From Acidobacteriota bacterium (GTDB taxonomy: Bacteria > Acidobacteriota > Holophagae > Holophagales > Holophagaceae): a stretch of DNA of 64,000 nucleotides. The position numbers and the translations under genes are program-made. Shown here piece after piece: positions 17,783 through 26,955 of the stretch. Position 1 is the first letter of the stretch; each line of letters begins with the position of its first letter. The stretch covers positions 124,001 through 188,000 of the forward strand of contig JACPUT010000011.1 in the NCBI GenBank assembly GCA_016192145.1, written 5' to 3'. The notes under the pieces were generated by a model. That model saw only the letters and a list, made by a program, of their open reading frames with translations, searched no databases and was not told where the DNA came from.

Positions 17783-18423
17783 GCCCCTTGCTGATCGCCC
17801 TGCCCAAGGGCCGCATCGGGGACGAGTTGGTCCCGCGCCTGCGGGGCACCGCCCTGGCCCTGGATGAAGCCGCCCTCAAATCCCGCATCCTGCACATCCC
17901 CACGGCCACGCCCGGCGTGGAGGCGCTGCTCCTCAAGGGCGCCGACCTGCCCCGCTACGTGGCCGCCGGCGTGGCGGCTCTGGGGGTGGTGGGTTCCGAC
18001 ACCCTCGACGAGCTGGACGTGGACCTGCTGGAGCTGGCAGACCTGGCCTTCGGTGCCTGCCGCCTCGCGCTCTGCGCGCCCCGGGGCACCACGCTGGAAG
18101 CCCTCACTTCGAAGACCCATCTGCGCCTCGCCACCAAGTACACCCGCGCCACGGAAGCCTGGCTTCAGCGCGAAGGGTTCGTGGCGGAGCTCGTTCCCCT
18201 CCAAAGCAGCGTGGAGCTGGCCCCCCTGTTGGGCCTGGCGGATGCCATCGTGGACCTCGTGCAGACGGGCTCCACCCTCCAAGCCCACGATCTGGTGGAG
18301 GTGGCCACCCTGGGTCACGCCTCCGCCCGCCTCGTCGCCTCCCGAGCGGCCTTCCTTGCGGACCCTGCCCGTGTGCGGCCCCTGGCCCGCGTGCTGGAGG
18401 AAGCCCTGGGCGAACAGGCATAG
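17779..18423 (+). CDS. hisG: ATP phosphoribosyltransferase, short form
   Basis: HisG joins ATP and PRPP in the first committed step of the pathway. The 214-residue length is the short form without the C-terminal regulatory domain, consistent with the adjacent hisZ. Family segments are visible: LLIALPKGRIGDEL, AGVAALGVVGSDTLDEL, LRLATKYTRATEAWL and the PRPP loop DAIVDLVQTGSTLQAHDL. It is last in the operon. Its stop codon lies inside the left arm of the heptad inverted repeat. Confidence 0.95.
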   Translation: MSPLLIALPKGRIGDELVPRLRGTALALDEAALKSRILHIPTATPGVEALLLKGADLPRYVAAGVAALGVVGSDTLDELDVDLLELADLAFGACRLALCAPRGTTLEALTSKTHLRLATKYTRATEAWLQREGFVAELVPLQSSVELAPLLGLADAIVDLVQTGSTLQAHDLVEVATLGHASARLVASRAAFLADPARVRPLARVLEEALGEQA

Positions 18424-18518
18424 GCTCTCGGCTCTGGGCTTTAGCCGGTTGCGACCCATCCATGGCGTTCGCTTGGGTCGGCGCCAGCAATAGCCCAAAG
18501 CCCAGGGCCAAAAGCCTA
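18421..18518. repeat. Periodic-arm inverted repeat (7-nt units) after hisG
   Basis: The left arm 18421-18446 reads as heptads GGCTCTC-GGCTCTG-GGCTTTA-GCC. The right arm 18491-18518 reads GCCCAAA-GCCCAGG-GCCAAAA-GCC. The arms pair with a few mismatches. The 44-nt spacer contains a further perfect CGACCCA/TGGGTCG stem. It starts on the hisG stop codon and is the likely end structure of the his transcript. Confidence 0.85.
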
Positions 18519-18528
18519 CAATGGAGGT

Positions 18529-19032
18529 ATGCGCGACGCCTTCCTCCCCCTGCCTGATGAAAGCCGTCTCTGGGTACGAGCCCTGGATCGGGCCTTAGAT
18601 GCCGAAGGCCGCCAGCGGCTGGAGGCGGGGCTCACGGAGGTACTCGGCAACTGGCGCCACAAGGGCCACGTTTACGAGGGCGCCTGGGAGATCTTCGAGG
18701 ATCGCCTGCTCGTGGTGGTGGAACCGAACATGGCCACCAACCCCAGCGGCTGCGCCATCGACGGCATGCTGCGCAAGGTGGACCGCCTCACGCAGGAAGC
18801 GGGCGCCGCGCTCATGGACGAAGATCAAGTGATCTTCCGCGTGGGCGGCCAGCTGCGCTCCATGCCCAAGGCCGAGGTGGGCGAACGCCTAGCGGACGGC
18901 ACCTTGGGCCCCGATACGCCCGTGCTGGACCTCGCCCTCTTCAACCTGGGCCAGCTGCGCCAGGGCCAGCTCGAGAAGGCCCTCGCCCGCACCTGGATCG
19001 GCCGCAAGTACAAGATCGCCGTCGGCGCCTGA
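18529..19032 (+). CDS. Conserved-looking hypothetical protein
   Basis: This 167-residue cytoplasmic protein is not firmly recognised. It has an alpha/beta pattern with a glycine- and tryptophan-rich middle (NWRHKGHVYEGAWEIFEDRLLVV). It resembles short proteins sometimes labelled ABC transporter ATPase in Bacteroidota, although it has no Walker motifs. The GGAGG ribosome site at 18523-18527 is only 1 nt from the ATG, which is unusually close; no better in-frame start is visible. A perfect 15-bp palindrome ends the gene. Confidence 0.7.
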   Translation: MRDAFLPLPDESRLWVRALDRALDAEGRQRLEAGLTEVLGNWRHKGHVYEGAWEIFEDRLLVVVEPNMATNPSGCAIDGMLRKVDRLTQEAGAALMDEDQVIFRVGGQLRSMPKAEVGERLADGTLGPDTPVLDLALFNLGQLRQGQLEKALARTWIGRKYKIAVGA

Positions 19033-19045
19033 GCTTCATTGCTGA

Positions 19046-19079
19046 AACGAAGAGGGCCGCGATCGCGGCCCTCTTCGTT
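19046..19079. terminator. Bidirectional terminator-like palindrome
   Basis: A perfect 15-bp stem (arms 19046-19060 and 19065-19079) encloses GATC between two convergent genes. The T-tract is short on both sides. Its position suggests a shared transcription end. Confidence 0.7.
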
Positions 19080-19093
19080 CGGATCAAACCCGC

Positions 19094-19498
19094 TTAGAAG
19101 ACGGGATCGCCGGGCTTGCGCTTCCAGGCCTCCTGGCGCTTGTTCTGGGAGTCAGGCTTCGCGATGCCGGGCTTGGCGGCTGCGAGGGCGCTGATGAGGC
19201 TGCCGGAGAGACCGGCGGCCACGGCCTTGGCGGCCTTGGGATCCGCGGTGGGCACGGCGGGCGTCGAGGGCTTGGCGGAGTCCGAAGCCTGCGAGGGAGC
19301 CTTCTTGTTCAGCTCCTTCAAGCGGCGCTCATGCCAGGCCTTGCGCTTGGGGTCCACGGCCTTCTTCGCGCTCACGCGCTTGCCATGGAGAACCTTCTTG
19401 GGCTTCTGACGGTCTTCCCGGAGATCAGACTCAGGGTTGGACGCTGCTTCGAGGATCTTCGCCAGGTTCGCCAGGCTTCCCAGACCGCGCATGCTCAT
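19094..19498 (-). CDS. Hypothetical Lys/Ala-rich small protein
   Basis: A 134-residue protein, unrecognised and highly basic and low-complexity. It begins MSMRGLGSLANLAKIL, followed by a charged stretch (KKVLHGKRVSAKKAVDPKRK) and an Ala/Pro-rich segment. The open frame continues 65 codons upstream over the promoter region of the divergent gene. I favour ATG 19498 because the composition changes there and GGAG lies about 11 nt upstream. There is no signal peptide or membrane helix. It could bind nucleic acid by charge, but that is a guess. Confidence 0.55.
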   Translation of the reverse strand: MSMRGLGSLANLAKILEAASNPESDLREDRQKPKKVLHGKRVSAKKAVDPKRKAWHERRLKELNKKAPSQASDSAKPSTPAVPTADPKAAKAVAAGLSGSLISALAAAKPGIAKPDSQNKRQEAWKRKPGDPVF

Positions 19499-19661
19499 GC
19501 TGATGGTTGCTCCAATGGGCGACGCGCCCAACTCCAGAGCGTAGCGCAAGAATGCTAGATATCCCAAGGAGATTTGCGAAAGTGCCCCCCGGAATTCCAC
19601 CCGCCTCCATCCCCGGGCCCATTCCCGGGTTGAATGGAGGGATGCACCGGCTCCCCCCTCC

Positions 19662-20489
19662 ATGAAGCTCCGAAGCCACCTCGAGGCCCTCAAGGCCCGC
19701 TACGACCGGCCCGAGGCTTTGGCCCTGGATCCCCTGGCCATTCCCCTCCGCTTCGAGGATGGCGCCGACCGGGAGTTGGCCGCCTGGGTGGCCGCGACCC
19801 TCGCCTACGGAAAGGTGGCGCCGATGCTAAGGGCCATCGACGCGGCGCTCCTGCCCCTGGGACCTGCCCCAGCCCGATGGCTGCGGGAGCGCAGCGCCTC
19901 CCAGGCCGCCCGGGAGCTGCGGAAGGCCCTGGGAACGTGGGTCTGGCGCTTCCACACGGCCGAGGATCTAGTCCATTGGCTGCTGGCCTGGAAGCGGGTG
20001 GACGCCTCCGGAGGGCTGGAAGCCGCCTTCACGCCGGGGCCCGGAGAGTCGCCCGATGAGGCCCTTTCCCGCCTGGTGCAACGCCTCCGCCGGGAAGGGC
20101 CCGACACCTACGGATTCCGGTTCTCCCTGCCCGACCCCGCCGAAGGCGGCGCCTGCAAGCGCTGGCGCATGTTCCTGCGGTGGATGGTGCGGCCGGGGTG
20201 GCCGGACTTGGGCGTCTGGAAGGGGCTGGAACCCGCGGCCCTGCTCATTCCGCTGGATACGCACGTGGCGCGGACGGCGCGGTTCATCGGCCTCAGCAAT
20301 CGCACCACCCCCGATGGGCGCATGGCCCGGGAAGTCACGGAGGGGCTGCGGAAGGCGTGCCCCGAGGACCCGCTGACGTTTGATTTCGCCATCAGCCATT
20401 TAGGAATTTTGGGGGATTGCCCAGCGCTGAGGCAGAAACCCCACTGCCTGCCGTGCCCGCTCTATGCGGTATGCAGGGCAGGGAAATGA
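19662..20489 (+). CDS. TIGR02757/DUF2400 family protein
   Basis: The 275-residue protein matches the TIGR02757 pattern: an N-terminal LDPLAIPLRF segment, ELAAWVAATLAYGKVAPMLRAI, and the central LLIPLDTHVARTARFIGL. The last 25 residues hold four cysteines spaced C-X8-C-X2-C-X5-C. This resembles the iron-sulfur loop of endonuclease III-type HhH-GPD glycosylases. The family function is not established; a DNA-repair or DNA-binding role is inference from the fold and the Cys loop. It is divergent from the basic small protein, with GC hairpins downstream. Confidence 0.82.
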   Translation: MKLRSHLEALKARYDRPEALALDPLAIPLRFEDGADRELAAWVAATLAYGKVAPMLRAIDAALLPLGPAPARWLRERSASQAARELRKALGTWVWRFHTAEDLVHWLLAWKRVDASGGLEAAFTPGPGESPDEALSRLVQRLRREGPDTYGFRFSLPDPAEGGACKRWRMFLRWMVRPGWPDLGVWKGLEPAALLIPLDTHVARTARFIGLSNRTTPDGRMAREVTEGLRKACPEDPLTFDFAISHLGILGDCPALRQKPHCLPCPLYAVCRAGK

Positions 20490-20502
20490 AGGGTTCCCAA
20501 GC

Positions 20503-20541
20503 GCCCGGCCCTTTTGCGCCGCAGGCGCAAAAGGGCCGGGC
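20503..20541 (+). terminator. Perfect 18-bp hairpin after TIGR02757 gene
   Basis: The arms at 20503-20520 and 20524-20541 are exact complements with a 3-nt loop. The internal AAAAGG/CCTTTT steps are followed by TTG rather than a T-tract. It could be a rho-independent-like or RNA-protecting structure. Confidence 0.55.
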
Positions 20542-20740
20542 TTGCCACGGCACTCGGGGACTCGACTTAGGGCTGCTTCTTCCGACCTGACCCGGTTCGT
20601 CGCGACCCGATGCATGGGGCCCGGCTTCCCATCAGAATACGGTTTACCTGACAAAAAGCCAAGCCAAAACCCCTGCGAAATCTGCATCTGCAGCGTTTTC
20701 TGGATTTGTTAAGAATTGCGAAGATGGCAGGGGTTGCCCC

Positions 20741-20769
20741 TTGACACCCCTACATCTTGGGGTGATTCT
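20741..20769 (+). promoter_or_regulatory. Candidate nrdJ promoter
   Basis: TTGACA at 20741-20746 and GATTCT at 20764-20769 are 17 bp apart. The -35 is consensus and the -10 weak. NrdR-like box 1 overlaps the -35 and spacer, so repression by occlusion would be natural. Confidence 0.45.
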
Positions 20770-20824
20770 TTTCATCCGACACAATCCCTAGAGGTCCGGC
20801 CCTGACACCCCCAAGCTCTTGGGG
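20745..20824 (+). promoter_or_regulatory. Three phased NrdR-like boxes
   Basis: Box 1 (20745-20764) is CACCCC-TACATCTT-GGGGTG. Box 3 (20809-20824) is CCCCAAG-CT-CTTGGGG. A degenerate box 2 (about 20779-20795, GACACAATCCCTAGAGG) sits midway, so centres are about 31 bp apart. NrdR operators are normally paired palindromes about three helical turns apart upstream of ribonucleotide reductase genes. The assignment is inferred from symmetry, spacing and gene context. Confidence 0.55.
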
Positions 20825-20913
20825 CGTCGTCTTGCCGACCCTGCTAGGGGCTGTGGCGCCCGCCTGCCCGTTTTCACCCCGCCACCCCTCTTCTCTCCCC
20901 CGAGGCGCCCGCC

Positions 20914-23900
20914 ATGAAGATCGCCCGTCACTTCACCCAGGCCGGACAAGATCCCCTGAAGGGGATCACCTTCGTTCCCCGCACCAGCCGCATCACCAAG
21001 CTGGACGGGAAGGTGGTCTTCGAGGCCAAGGACGTGATGGTGCCGGATTCCTGGTCCCAGGTGGCGGTCGACATCCTGGCCCAGAAGTACTTCCGTCGGA
21101 AGGGCATCGACGCCCAGAACGGCGGTGAGACCGACTCCCGCCAGGTCTTCCACCGCCTCGCCGGCTGCTGGCGCCACTGGGGTGAGACCAACGGCTACTT
21201 CGATTCCGCGGAAGATGCCCAGGCCTTCTACGACGAGCTCACCTACATGCTCGCGAAGCAGATGTGCGCCCCCAACAGCCCGCAGTGGTTCAACACGGGC
21301 CTGCACTACGCCTACGGAATCTCCGGCCCCGCCCAGGGCCACTCCTACGTGGACCACCGCACCGGCGAGCTGGCCAAGTCCACCTCGGCCTATGAGCGGC
21401 CCCAGCCCCACGCCTGCTTCATCCAGAGCGTGGCCGACGACCTCGTGAACGAGGGCGGCATCATGGACCTGTGGACCCGCGAGGCCCGCATCTTCAAGTA
21501 CGGCTCCGGCACCGGCTCAAACTTCTCCAAGATCCGCGGCTCCGAGGAGCCCCTCTCCGGCGGCGGCAAGAGCTCCGGCCTCATGTCCTTCCTGGCCGTG
21601 GGCGACAAGGCCGCCGGCGCCATCAAGTCGGGCGGCACCACCCGCCGCGCCGCCAAGATGGTCACCCTGGATCTGGACCACCCCGACATCGAGACCTTCG
21701 TGGATTGGAAGGTCCTCGAGGAGCGCAAAGTGGCCATGCTGGCCGCGGGCAGCCTGATCATCAAGAAGCACTGGGATGAGCTCTGCAAGGCGGTGGAAGG
21801 CTCCACTTCCAAGGATGCGAACCCCAAGACCAACGAGGCCCTGAAGAAGGCCCTGGCCAAGGCCAAGCGCGAGGGCGTTCCCAGCGCCTTCCTCGCCCAG
21901 TGCATGGGCCGCCTCGCCGAGGGCGACTTCGCCCGCGACCTCGCCGGTTACGACACCAGCTGGGACGGCGAAGGCTACATGACCGTCGGCGGCATGAACT
22001 CCAACAACTCCGTGCGCGTGCCCGACGCCTTCATGCGCGCCCTGGAGAAGGATGGCGACTGGGAGCTGATCCGTCGCGTGGATGGCAAGGCCTGCAAGAA
22101 GCTCCGCGCCCGGGATCTCTGGCACAAGGTGAACTACGCCGCCTGGGCCTGCGCCGACCCCGGCCTCCAGTTCGACACCACCATCAACGATTGGCACACC
22201 TGCCCCGCCGATGGCCGCATCAACGCGAGCAACCCCTGCTCCGAATACATGTTCCTGGATGACACCGCCTGCAACCTGGCGTCCCTGAACCTGTGCACCT
22301 TCCTCACCGCCGATGGCGGCTTCGATCTCGAGGGCTACCGGCACGGCATCCGCCTCTGGACCATCGTCCTCGAGATCAGCGTGCTCATGGCCCAGTTCCC
22401 CAGCGAGTCCATCGCCAAGCTGAGCTACGAGTTCCGCACCCTGGGCCTCGGCTACGCCAACCTGGGCGCCATGCTCATGCGAATGGGCATCCCCTACGAC
22501 AGCCTCGAGGGCACCCAGTGGTGCGCCACCCTCACGGCCATCCTCACGGGCGACGCCTACGCCGCCTCGGCCGAGATGGCCCGCGAGCAGGGCCCCTTCC
22601 CCGGCTACAAGAAGAACGCGGACAGCATGCTCCGCGTGATCCGCAACCACCGCCGCGCCGCCTACAACGCGCCGGCCGCCGAGTACGAGCAGCTCTCCGT
22701 GGTGCCCCAGGGCCTCACCGGCGTGGGCGTGCCCAAGCGCATCGTCGAGGCCGCCCGCGAGAGCTGGGATACGGCCCTCACCTACGGCGAGGCCTGGGGC
22801 TATCGCAACGCCCAGACCACCGTCCTCGCCCCCACGGGCACCATCGGCCTGCTGATGGATTGCGACACCACCGGCGTCGAGCCCGACTTCGCCCTCGTGA
22901 AGTTCAAGAAGCTCGCCGGCGGCGGCTACTTCAAGCTCGTGAACTCCGCCATCCCCGAGGCCCTGATGCGGCAGGGCTACACGCCCACCCAGATCAAGGA
23001 CATCGAGCGCCATGTGGTGGGTTGGCTCGAGATCACCGACGAGACCCCCGGCATCTCCCGCGCCATGCTGCTGGAGAACGGCTGGACGGCCGAGGAGATC
23101 GCCTCCATCAACGCCCAGCTCCCCACGGCCTTCGACCCCTCCTTCGTGGTGGATCAGGAGCGCCTGAAGAAGCACTTCGTGCAGGACCGCATCGACACCT
23201 TCATGGCCGCCCTCACGGGCACCATGACCGTGGAAGGCGCCCCCCACCTCCGCGAGGAGCACCTGGCCATCTTCGACTGCGCCAACAAGTGCGGCCGCAC
23301 GGGCCAGCGCTTCATCGCCGCCATGGGCCACCTGCGCATGATGGGCGCCGCCCAGCCCTTCCTCTCCGGCGCCATCTCCAAGACCATCAACCTCCCCGTG
23401 GAGAGCACGGTCGAGGACATCGCGAAGATCTACGAGACCTCCTGGCAGCTGATGCTCAAGGCCGTGGCCCTCTACCGCGACGGTTCCAAGATGAGCCAGG
23501 CCATGGCCACCAACCTGGACCTCCTGGAGGGCATCGACACCCTCACGGATGAAGCCGCCACCCACGCCGAGAAGACCCCCGTCGTGGCCCAGGCCATGGC
23601 TCAGCAGTTGGTGCGCACCTACCGCCGTCGCCTGCCCAACCGCCGCGGTGGCTACACGCAAAGCGCCACCATCGGAGGCACCAAGCTCTACCTCCGCACC
23701 GGCGAGTACGAGGATGGGGCCCTCGGAGAAATCTTCATCGACATCCACAAGGAGGGCGCCGCCTTCCGCAGCCTCCTCAACTGCTTCGCCATCGCGGTGA
23801 GCATGGGCCTCCAGCACGGCGTGCCCCTCGAGGAATACTGCGAGGCCTTCCTCTTCACCCGCTTCGAGCCCAACGGCATGGTCATGGGCAGCGACACCAT

Positions 23901-24306
23901 CAAGCTGTCCACCTCCATCATCGACTTCATCTTCCGCGAGCTGTCCATCAGCTATCTGGGCCGCTACGACCTGGCCCACGTGGATGCCGAGCAGCTGATG
24001 CAGAACCAGCAGACCAAGCCCCAGAGCGCCGTGGCGAGCTTCGCTCCCACGGCCGGCACCCAGCCCCTGCCCTTCCCCACCATGGGCGATGATGCGAGCG
24101 CCTCCACCCCTTCCACGCCCGCTCCCGCGATGGCCATGGCCGCCGTCGGCGCTCCCGCCGGTGCCACCAAGTACGCCGCCGCCCAATCCGCCCGCGAGAA
24201 GGGCTACACCGGGGATCCCTGCCCCGAGTGCGGCCACCTCACCCTCGTGCGCAACGGCGCCTGCATGAAGTGCCAGACCTGCGGCGCGACGACGGGATGC
24301 AGTTAG
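20914..24306 (+). CDS. nrdJ: Adenosylcobalamin-dependent ribonucleotide reductase (class II)
   Basis: NrdJ reduces ribonucleotides to deoxyribonucleotides with a B12-generated thiyl radical and needs no oxygen. The 1130-residue protein has [13 protein letters not shown] and the [15 protein letters not shown] region with the radical-redox Cys. [22 protein letters not shown], the [25 protein letters not shown] loop and the [20 protein letters not shown] motif follow. The C-terminus is a long Ala/Pro-rich tether ending in [21 protein letters not shown], a zinc-ribbon-like redox tail that also holds the terminal Cys residues. ATG 20914 follows GAGG. Control by NrdR is suggested by the upstream boxes. 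Confidence 0.95.
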   Translation: MKIARHFTQAGQDPLKGITFVPRTSRITKLDGKVVFEAKDVMVPDSWSQVAVDILAQKYFRRKGIDAQNGGETDSRQVFHRLAGCWRHWGETNGYFDSAEDAQAFYDELTYMLAKQMCAPNSPQWFNTGLHYAYGISGPAQGHSYVDHRTGELAKSTSAYERPQPHACFIQSVADDLVNEGGIMDLWTREARIFKYGSGTGSNFSKIRGSEEPLSGGGKSSGLMSFLAVGDKAAGAIKSGGTTRRAAKMVTLDLDHPDIETFVDWKVLEERKVAMLAAGSLIIKKHWDELCKAVEGSTSKDANPKTNEALKKALAKAKREGVPSAFLAQCMGRLAEGDFARDLAGYDTSWDGEGYMTVGGMNSNNSVRVPDAFMRALEKDGDWELIRRVDGKACKKLRARDLWHKVNYAAWACADPGLQFDTTINDWHTCPADGRINASNPCSEYMFLDDTACNLASLNLCTFLTADGGFDLEGYRHGIRLWTIVLEISVLMAQFPSESIAKLSYEFRTLGLGYANLGAMLMRMGIPYDSLEGTQWCATLTAILTGDAYAASAEMAREQGPFPGYKKNADSMLRVIRNHRRAAYNAPAAEYEQLSVVPQGLTGVGVPKRIVEAARESWDTALTYGEAWGYRNAQTTVLAPTGTIGLLMDCDTTGVEPDFALVKFKKLAGGGYFKLVNSAIPEALMRQGYTPTQIKDIERHVVGWLEITDETPGISRAMLLENGWTAEEIASINAQLPTAFDPSFVVDQERLKKHFVQDRIDTFMAALTGTMTVEGAPHLREEHLAIFDCANKCGRTGQRFIAAMGHLRMMGAAQPFLSGAISKTINLPVESTVEDIAKIYETSWQLMLKAVALYRDGSKMSQAMATNLDLLEGIDTLTDEAATHAEKTPVVAQAMAQQLVRTYRRRLPNRRGGYTQSATIGGTKLYLRTGEYEDGALGEIFIDIHKEGAAFRSLLNCFAIAVSMGLQHGVPLEEYCEAFLFTRFEPNGMVMGSDTIKLSTSIIDFIFRELSISYLGRYDLAHVDAEQLMQNQQTKPQSAVASFAPTAGTQPLPFPTMGDDASASTPSTPAPAMAMAAVGAPAGATKYAAAQSAREKGYTGDPCPECGHLTLVRNGACMKCQTCGATTGCS

Positions 24307-24367
24307 GAGCAAGGATGCCTTTGATTCACCCCAGTAACACCTCCCGCAAAAGTGCGGGTTGAAGCGG

Positions 24368-24398
24368 GAGAGCGGAGGGAAGCCTCCGCTCTCTTTTT
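24368..24398 (+). terminator. nrdJ intrinsic terminator
   Basis: An 11-bp stem (24368-24378 with 24383-24393) and 4-nt loop is followed by TTTTT at 24394-24398. This is a textbook rho-independent terminator 60 nt after the nrdJ stop. Confidence 0.88.
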
Positions 24399-24587
24399 CG
24401 GTTCATCGCGGATTTCCGGGGATCCGGTCCCGCTGGAACGAGAAGGGAACGGTTGGGCCACGACGGATCGCTTCGCGTTTCGAATCGAAAAGCTGGAGCC
24501 TCCTGCGTGGTCGCGCAGCGACCCTCTGCGAAGGCCCGAAGGGCCCTCTGCGTTCCTGCTATTCCCCGGAAATGTGCGAAGAACCAA
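24398..24587. mobile_element. MITE-like 190-bp element with 27-bp imperfect terminal inverted repeats
   Basis: The segments 24398-24424 and 24561-24587 are reverse complements at about 22 of 27 positions, including a 12-nt run around TTTCCGGGGA. The interior contains smaller stems (GGTCGC/GCGACC and a GGCCC/GGGCC pair near 24535) and no ORF of note. This could be a non-autonomous mobile element or a structured RNA gene. No clear target-site duplication was found. Confidence 0.45.
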
Positions 24588-24624
24588 TATTTGGCCCTCG
24601 CCGATTGGGTTTGGCCATCATCCC

Positions 24625-25287
24625 CTAGGCCAACGCATCAAACAGCGCCCCGCCCCCTGGGTGCCTCAGCTCGTAGGCCAGGGCCTCCGCCGGCGTGACG
24701 AAGCCATCCAAATTGGCATCCTGGGGGACGAATTGCGGGTGGCTGAGGGCATAGAACAGGGTTTCGGCCGGCGTGACGATGCCATCCTCATTCGCATCCT
24801 TGGGGTCGAGGGTGGCTTGGCGGAGGGCTTCCGAAGCGGGCCCCGGCTCGAGGAGGTCATTGGGGGTTCCCAGAAGGGCGTCGAGGGCCGAGTTCAGGGC
24901 GTATTGGGTGAAAGCGCCGGTTTGTCCCGTGCGCTGGGCCTCGGCGTAGAGGTAGCCCGCGAAGGCCGTCGCGGCCTCAAGGCTGAGGAAGCCTTGGGTG
25001 CTGAGCAGGGGGTTGGCGAAACCCAAGGGCGGATTGAGGAGGTCTTGGAGGGCCTGGGCTCCCAGCCCCGCCCCGACCTGCAGTCCGAAGGCACCCACTT
25101 CCAGGCCTGAATCCTGGCTGGCCTGCAAGGCGGGCTCCACGCCCGTACCGGGGCCCGCGCTTTGAATCAGGCCCGCCACATCGCTTCCCGCCGTCTTCAA
25201 GGCCGCCAAAGCCGCAAGCACCCCTTGGCTACCGCCTCCGGCCAGTTGGTAGGCATAGGACGCGAGCGTGGGGGCTCCGACGTTCAT
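24625..25287 (-). CDS. EF-hand-like calcium-binding hypothetical protein
   Basis: This 220-residue protein is mostly Ala/Gly/Leu-rich helix. Near the C-terminus are two EF-hand/dockerin-type calcium loops, DANEDGIVTPAE and DANLDGFVTPAE, about 25 residues apart. The start ATG 25287 has GGAGG 5 nt upstream; 16 more codons upstream lack a ribosome site. I see no classical signal peptide (MNVGAPTLASYAYQLAGGG). The calcium loops are seen directly; a structural or sensor role is inference. It is probably monocistronic and convergent with nrdJ. Confidence 0.75.
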   Translation of the reverse strand: MNVGAPTLASYAYQLAGGGSQGVLAALAALKTAGSDVAGLIQSAGPGTGVEPALQASQDSGLEVGAFGLQVGAGLGAQALQDLLNPPLGFANPLLSTQGFLSLEAATAFAGYLYAEAQRTGQTGAFTQYALNSALDALLGTPNDLLEPGPASEALRQATLDPKDANEDGIVTPAETLFYALSHPQFVPQDANLDGFVTPAEALAYELRHPGGGALFDALA

Positions 25288-25475
25288 AAGCCCTCCAAAC
25301 CCAATATCCGCTCCAAACGGGACCCTCGCCCGCATTTCCGGCCCTTGCCTCCGAGCGGAGGAAAGCTCGGTCCGCTATTTATTCAGCCGGATGTCCCCTG
25401 AACGCCGCCTCCCCATCGAAGCCTCCGGAAAGGCCGCAATGGGGAGTCAGGACCGAGGTGGGATCGGCGACTGGT

Positions 25476-25715
25476 TTATTTGCCGTGGCCCTTGTGTTTG
25501 CCGTGGCCGCGGTGGTGCTTGGACTTCTTCTCCTTGTGGGAACGCTCCCCTTCCGAGCGCCGGGGGGCGCGGCGGGCCTCCCGGGGGGCCGGGGCCGCCG
25601 AGGGCTTCTTGGAGAGGCCCAGGGGGTCGGGCAGGTTCAGGGGGTTGGGGATCTGGGCCGTGAGGGCCGCGCCTCCCAGGAGGAGGGCCAAAGCCAAGCG
25701 GTCGAAACGCATCAT
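25476..25715 (-). CDS. Small exported His/Lys-rich basic protein
   Basis: This 79-residue protein begins with a clear signal peptide (MMRFDRLALALLLGGAALTAQ). The mature region is proline-rich, then strongly basic, ending in a run of KHHRGHGKHKGHGK-type residues. GGAG lies 5 nt before the first ATG. The His/Lys tail could bind metal or polyanions such as LPS or nucleic acid, but no family is recognised. It is isolated from its neighbours. Confidence 0.7.
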   Translation of the reverse strand: MMRFDRLALALLLGGAALTAQIPNPLNLPDPLGLSKKPSAAPAPREARRAPRRSEGERSHKEKKSKHHRGHGKHKGHGK

Positions 25716-25841
25716 GGGGACTCCGGGTGGTGGCCGGCTGGGGCCGGACCTCCCAGTGTAGAGTCCCCGAAAGGCGAGTCCCGGGCTCGCGGCCCACCCT
25801 GGCCGAACGGTCGCATGCCCTTTCCAAACGGAAAGGGCCCC

Positions 25842-26954
25842 TCAGGGAACGAAGGTCACCGCATAGATCGGCGGCAGATGCCCCGCCACCGCGTGCCAGC
25901 GATCCCCTCCATCCTCCGTCACCCAAAGGTTGCCCGTGGTGCTGCCGAAGGCCAGGCGATCACCGGAGCCATCGATGGCCAGGGCATGGCGGTACACCAG
26001 GTCGTAGGCGTGGACCTGCGGAAGGCCCTCCCTCAGCGTGTCGAAGGTGCGACCCCCATCCCGGGTGCGGGTGACGGCCACGGAACCGCCCACGGGGATG
26101 CGCCGCTCATCCTTGATGGCGGGCACGAACCAGGCCGTGGCGGGCTCCTTGGGATGGGTCACCACCGGGAAGCCGAAGATGGACGGCCCTGCTTCCTTGA
26201 GCTCCTCCCAGTGCCGAGCCTCGTCGCGGGTGACGAAGATGCCGTTGTGGTGCTGGATCCAAAAGGTGGTCGGTTCCACCTGGCTCTGCGCGAGGCGGTG
26301 CACGTCCTGCAGCACCGGGTCTTGGGCCTGTCCCGGGGGCACGTAATCCGCCCGCAGGCCCTCGCCCCGGCATTCCCAGGTGGCACCGGCATCCCGGGTG
26401 AACCACACCCCCCCCGTGGAGACGCCCACCGCCATCCAATCCGGATTTCTGGGATCGATGCAGATGGAATGGAGCCCCGCATAGTCCGCCCCGCCCCCGC
26501 TCCACCGGATCCGATCGGGATGATCCCAGAGCCCGCGCAGGAGTTCCCAGGTGGCGCCCCGATCCTTCGAGCGGAAGAGCCCCCCGGGCAGGGTGCCCGC
26601 CCAGAGTTCCCCGGGCCGGGAGGCGGGCCCGGCCTCCAGGGCCCAGATCCGGATGAGCTTCCAGGGGACTTCCCGGCCCATCCAATCCTTCTCCACGTGC
26701 CCCTCAGGCGCCTCGGGGTAGGTGGGCACGGCGATCTCCGTCCAGGTGGCGCCCTGATCCTCGGATCGGTGCAGCTTCACGCCGAAATGCCCGTGGTCCA
26801 GGGCCGCGTACCAGGCGCCATCCCGGGGATCCGCCAGGGCCAGGCTGACGTTGTCCCCCAGGAAGGAGGTCCGGGCGATCTCCCACTGATCCAGTTTCCG
26901 CCGATCCACGGTGAAGAGTCCCTTGCGGGTGGATACCAGCACACGATCCGACAT
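25842..26954 (-). CDS. BNR/sialidase-like beta-propeller protein
   Basis: The 370-residue cytoplasmic protein is built from BNR/Asp-box repeats, the S-x-D-x-G-x-T-W turns of propeller blades. Examples are SEDQGATWTE, SKDRGATWEL, TRDAGATWEC, TRDGGRTFDT and TEDGGDRWHA. It starts MSDRVLVSTRKGLF with GGGAGG upstream. No signal peptide is present, so a secreted sialidase role is unlikely. Only 1 nt separates it from the stop of the upstream MoaD-like gene, so the pair is translationally coupled. A partnership is suggested by position only; the function is not known to me. Confidence 0.82.
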   Translation of the reverse strand: MSDRVLVSTRKGLFTVDRRKLDQWEIARTSFLGDNVSLALADPRDGAWYAALDHGHFGVKLHRSEDQGATWTEIAVPTYPEAPEGHVEKDWMGREVPWKLIRIWALEAGPASRPGELWAGTLPGGLFRSKDRGATWELLRGLWDHPDRIRWSGGGADYAGLHSICIDPRNPDWMAVGVSTGGVWFTRDAGATWECRGEGLRADYVPPGQAQDPVLQDVHRLAQSQVEPTTFWIQHHNGIFVTRDEARHWEELKEAGPSIFGFPVVTHPKEPATAWFVPAIKDERRIPVGGSVAVTRTRDGGRTFDTLREGLPQVHAYDLVYRHALAIDGSGDRLAFGSTTGNLWVTEDGGDRWHAVAGHLPPIYAVTFVP

Positions 26955-26955
26955 T

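Larger units (their letters stand above)
20490..20913. other. nrdJ upstream region
   Basis: This 424-nt gap contains a GC hairpin after the TIGR02757 gene, a candidate sigma70-type promoter and three NrdR-like boxes. I looked for a cobalamin riboswitch, reasonable before a B12-dependent enzyme, and see no B12-box-like motif or multi-stem layout. Confidence 0.6.
24307..24624. other. Noncoding region between nrdJ and EF-hand gene
   Basis: This 318-nt gap contains the nrdJ terminator and the MITE-like element described separately. No plausible coding sequence is seen on either strand. Confidence 0.6.

Noticed and set aside
20490-20913. Cobalamin riboswitch before nrdJ
   Set aside because: No B12-box-like sequence or multi-helix pattern was visible. 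Palindromic protein-binding boxes explain the structure better.
21517-24312. Long open frame opposite nrdJ
   Set aside because: It is antisense to a well-conserved nrdJ, with repetitive Gly/Ala/Val composition and no ribosome site.
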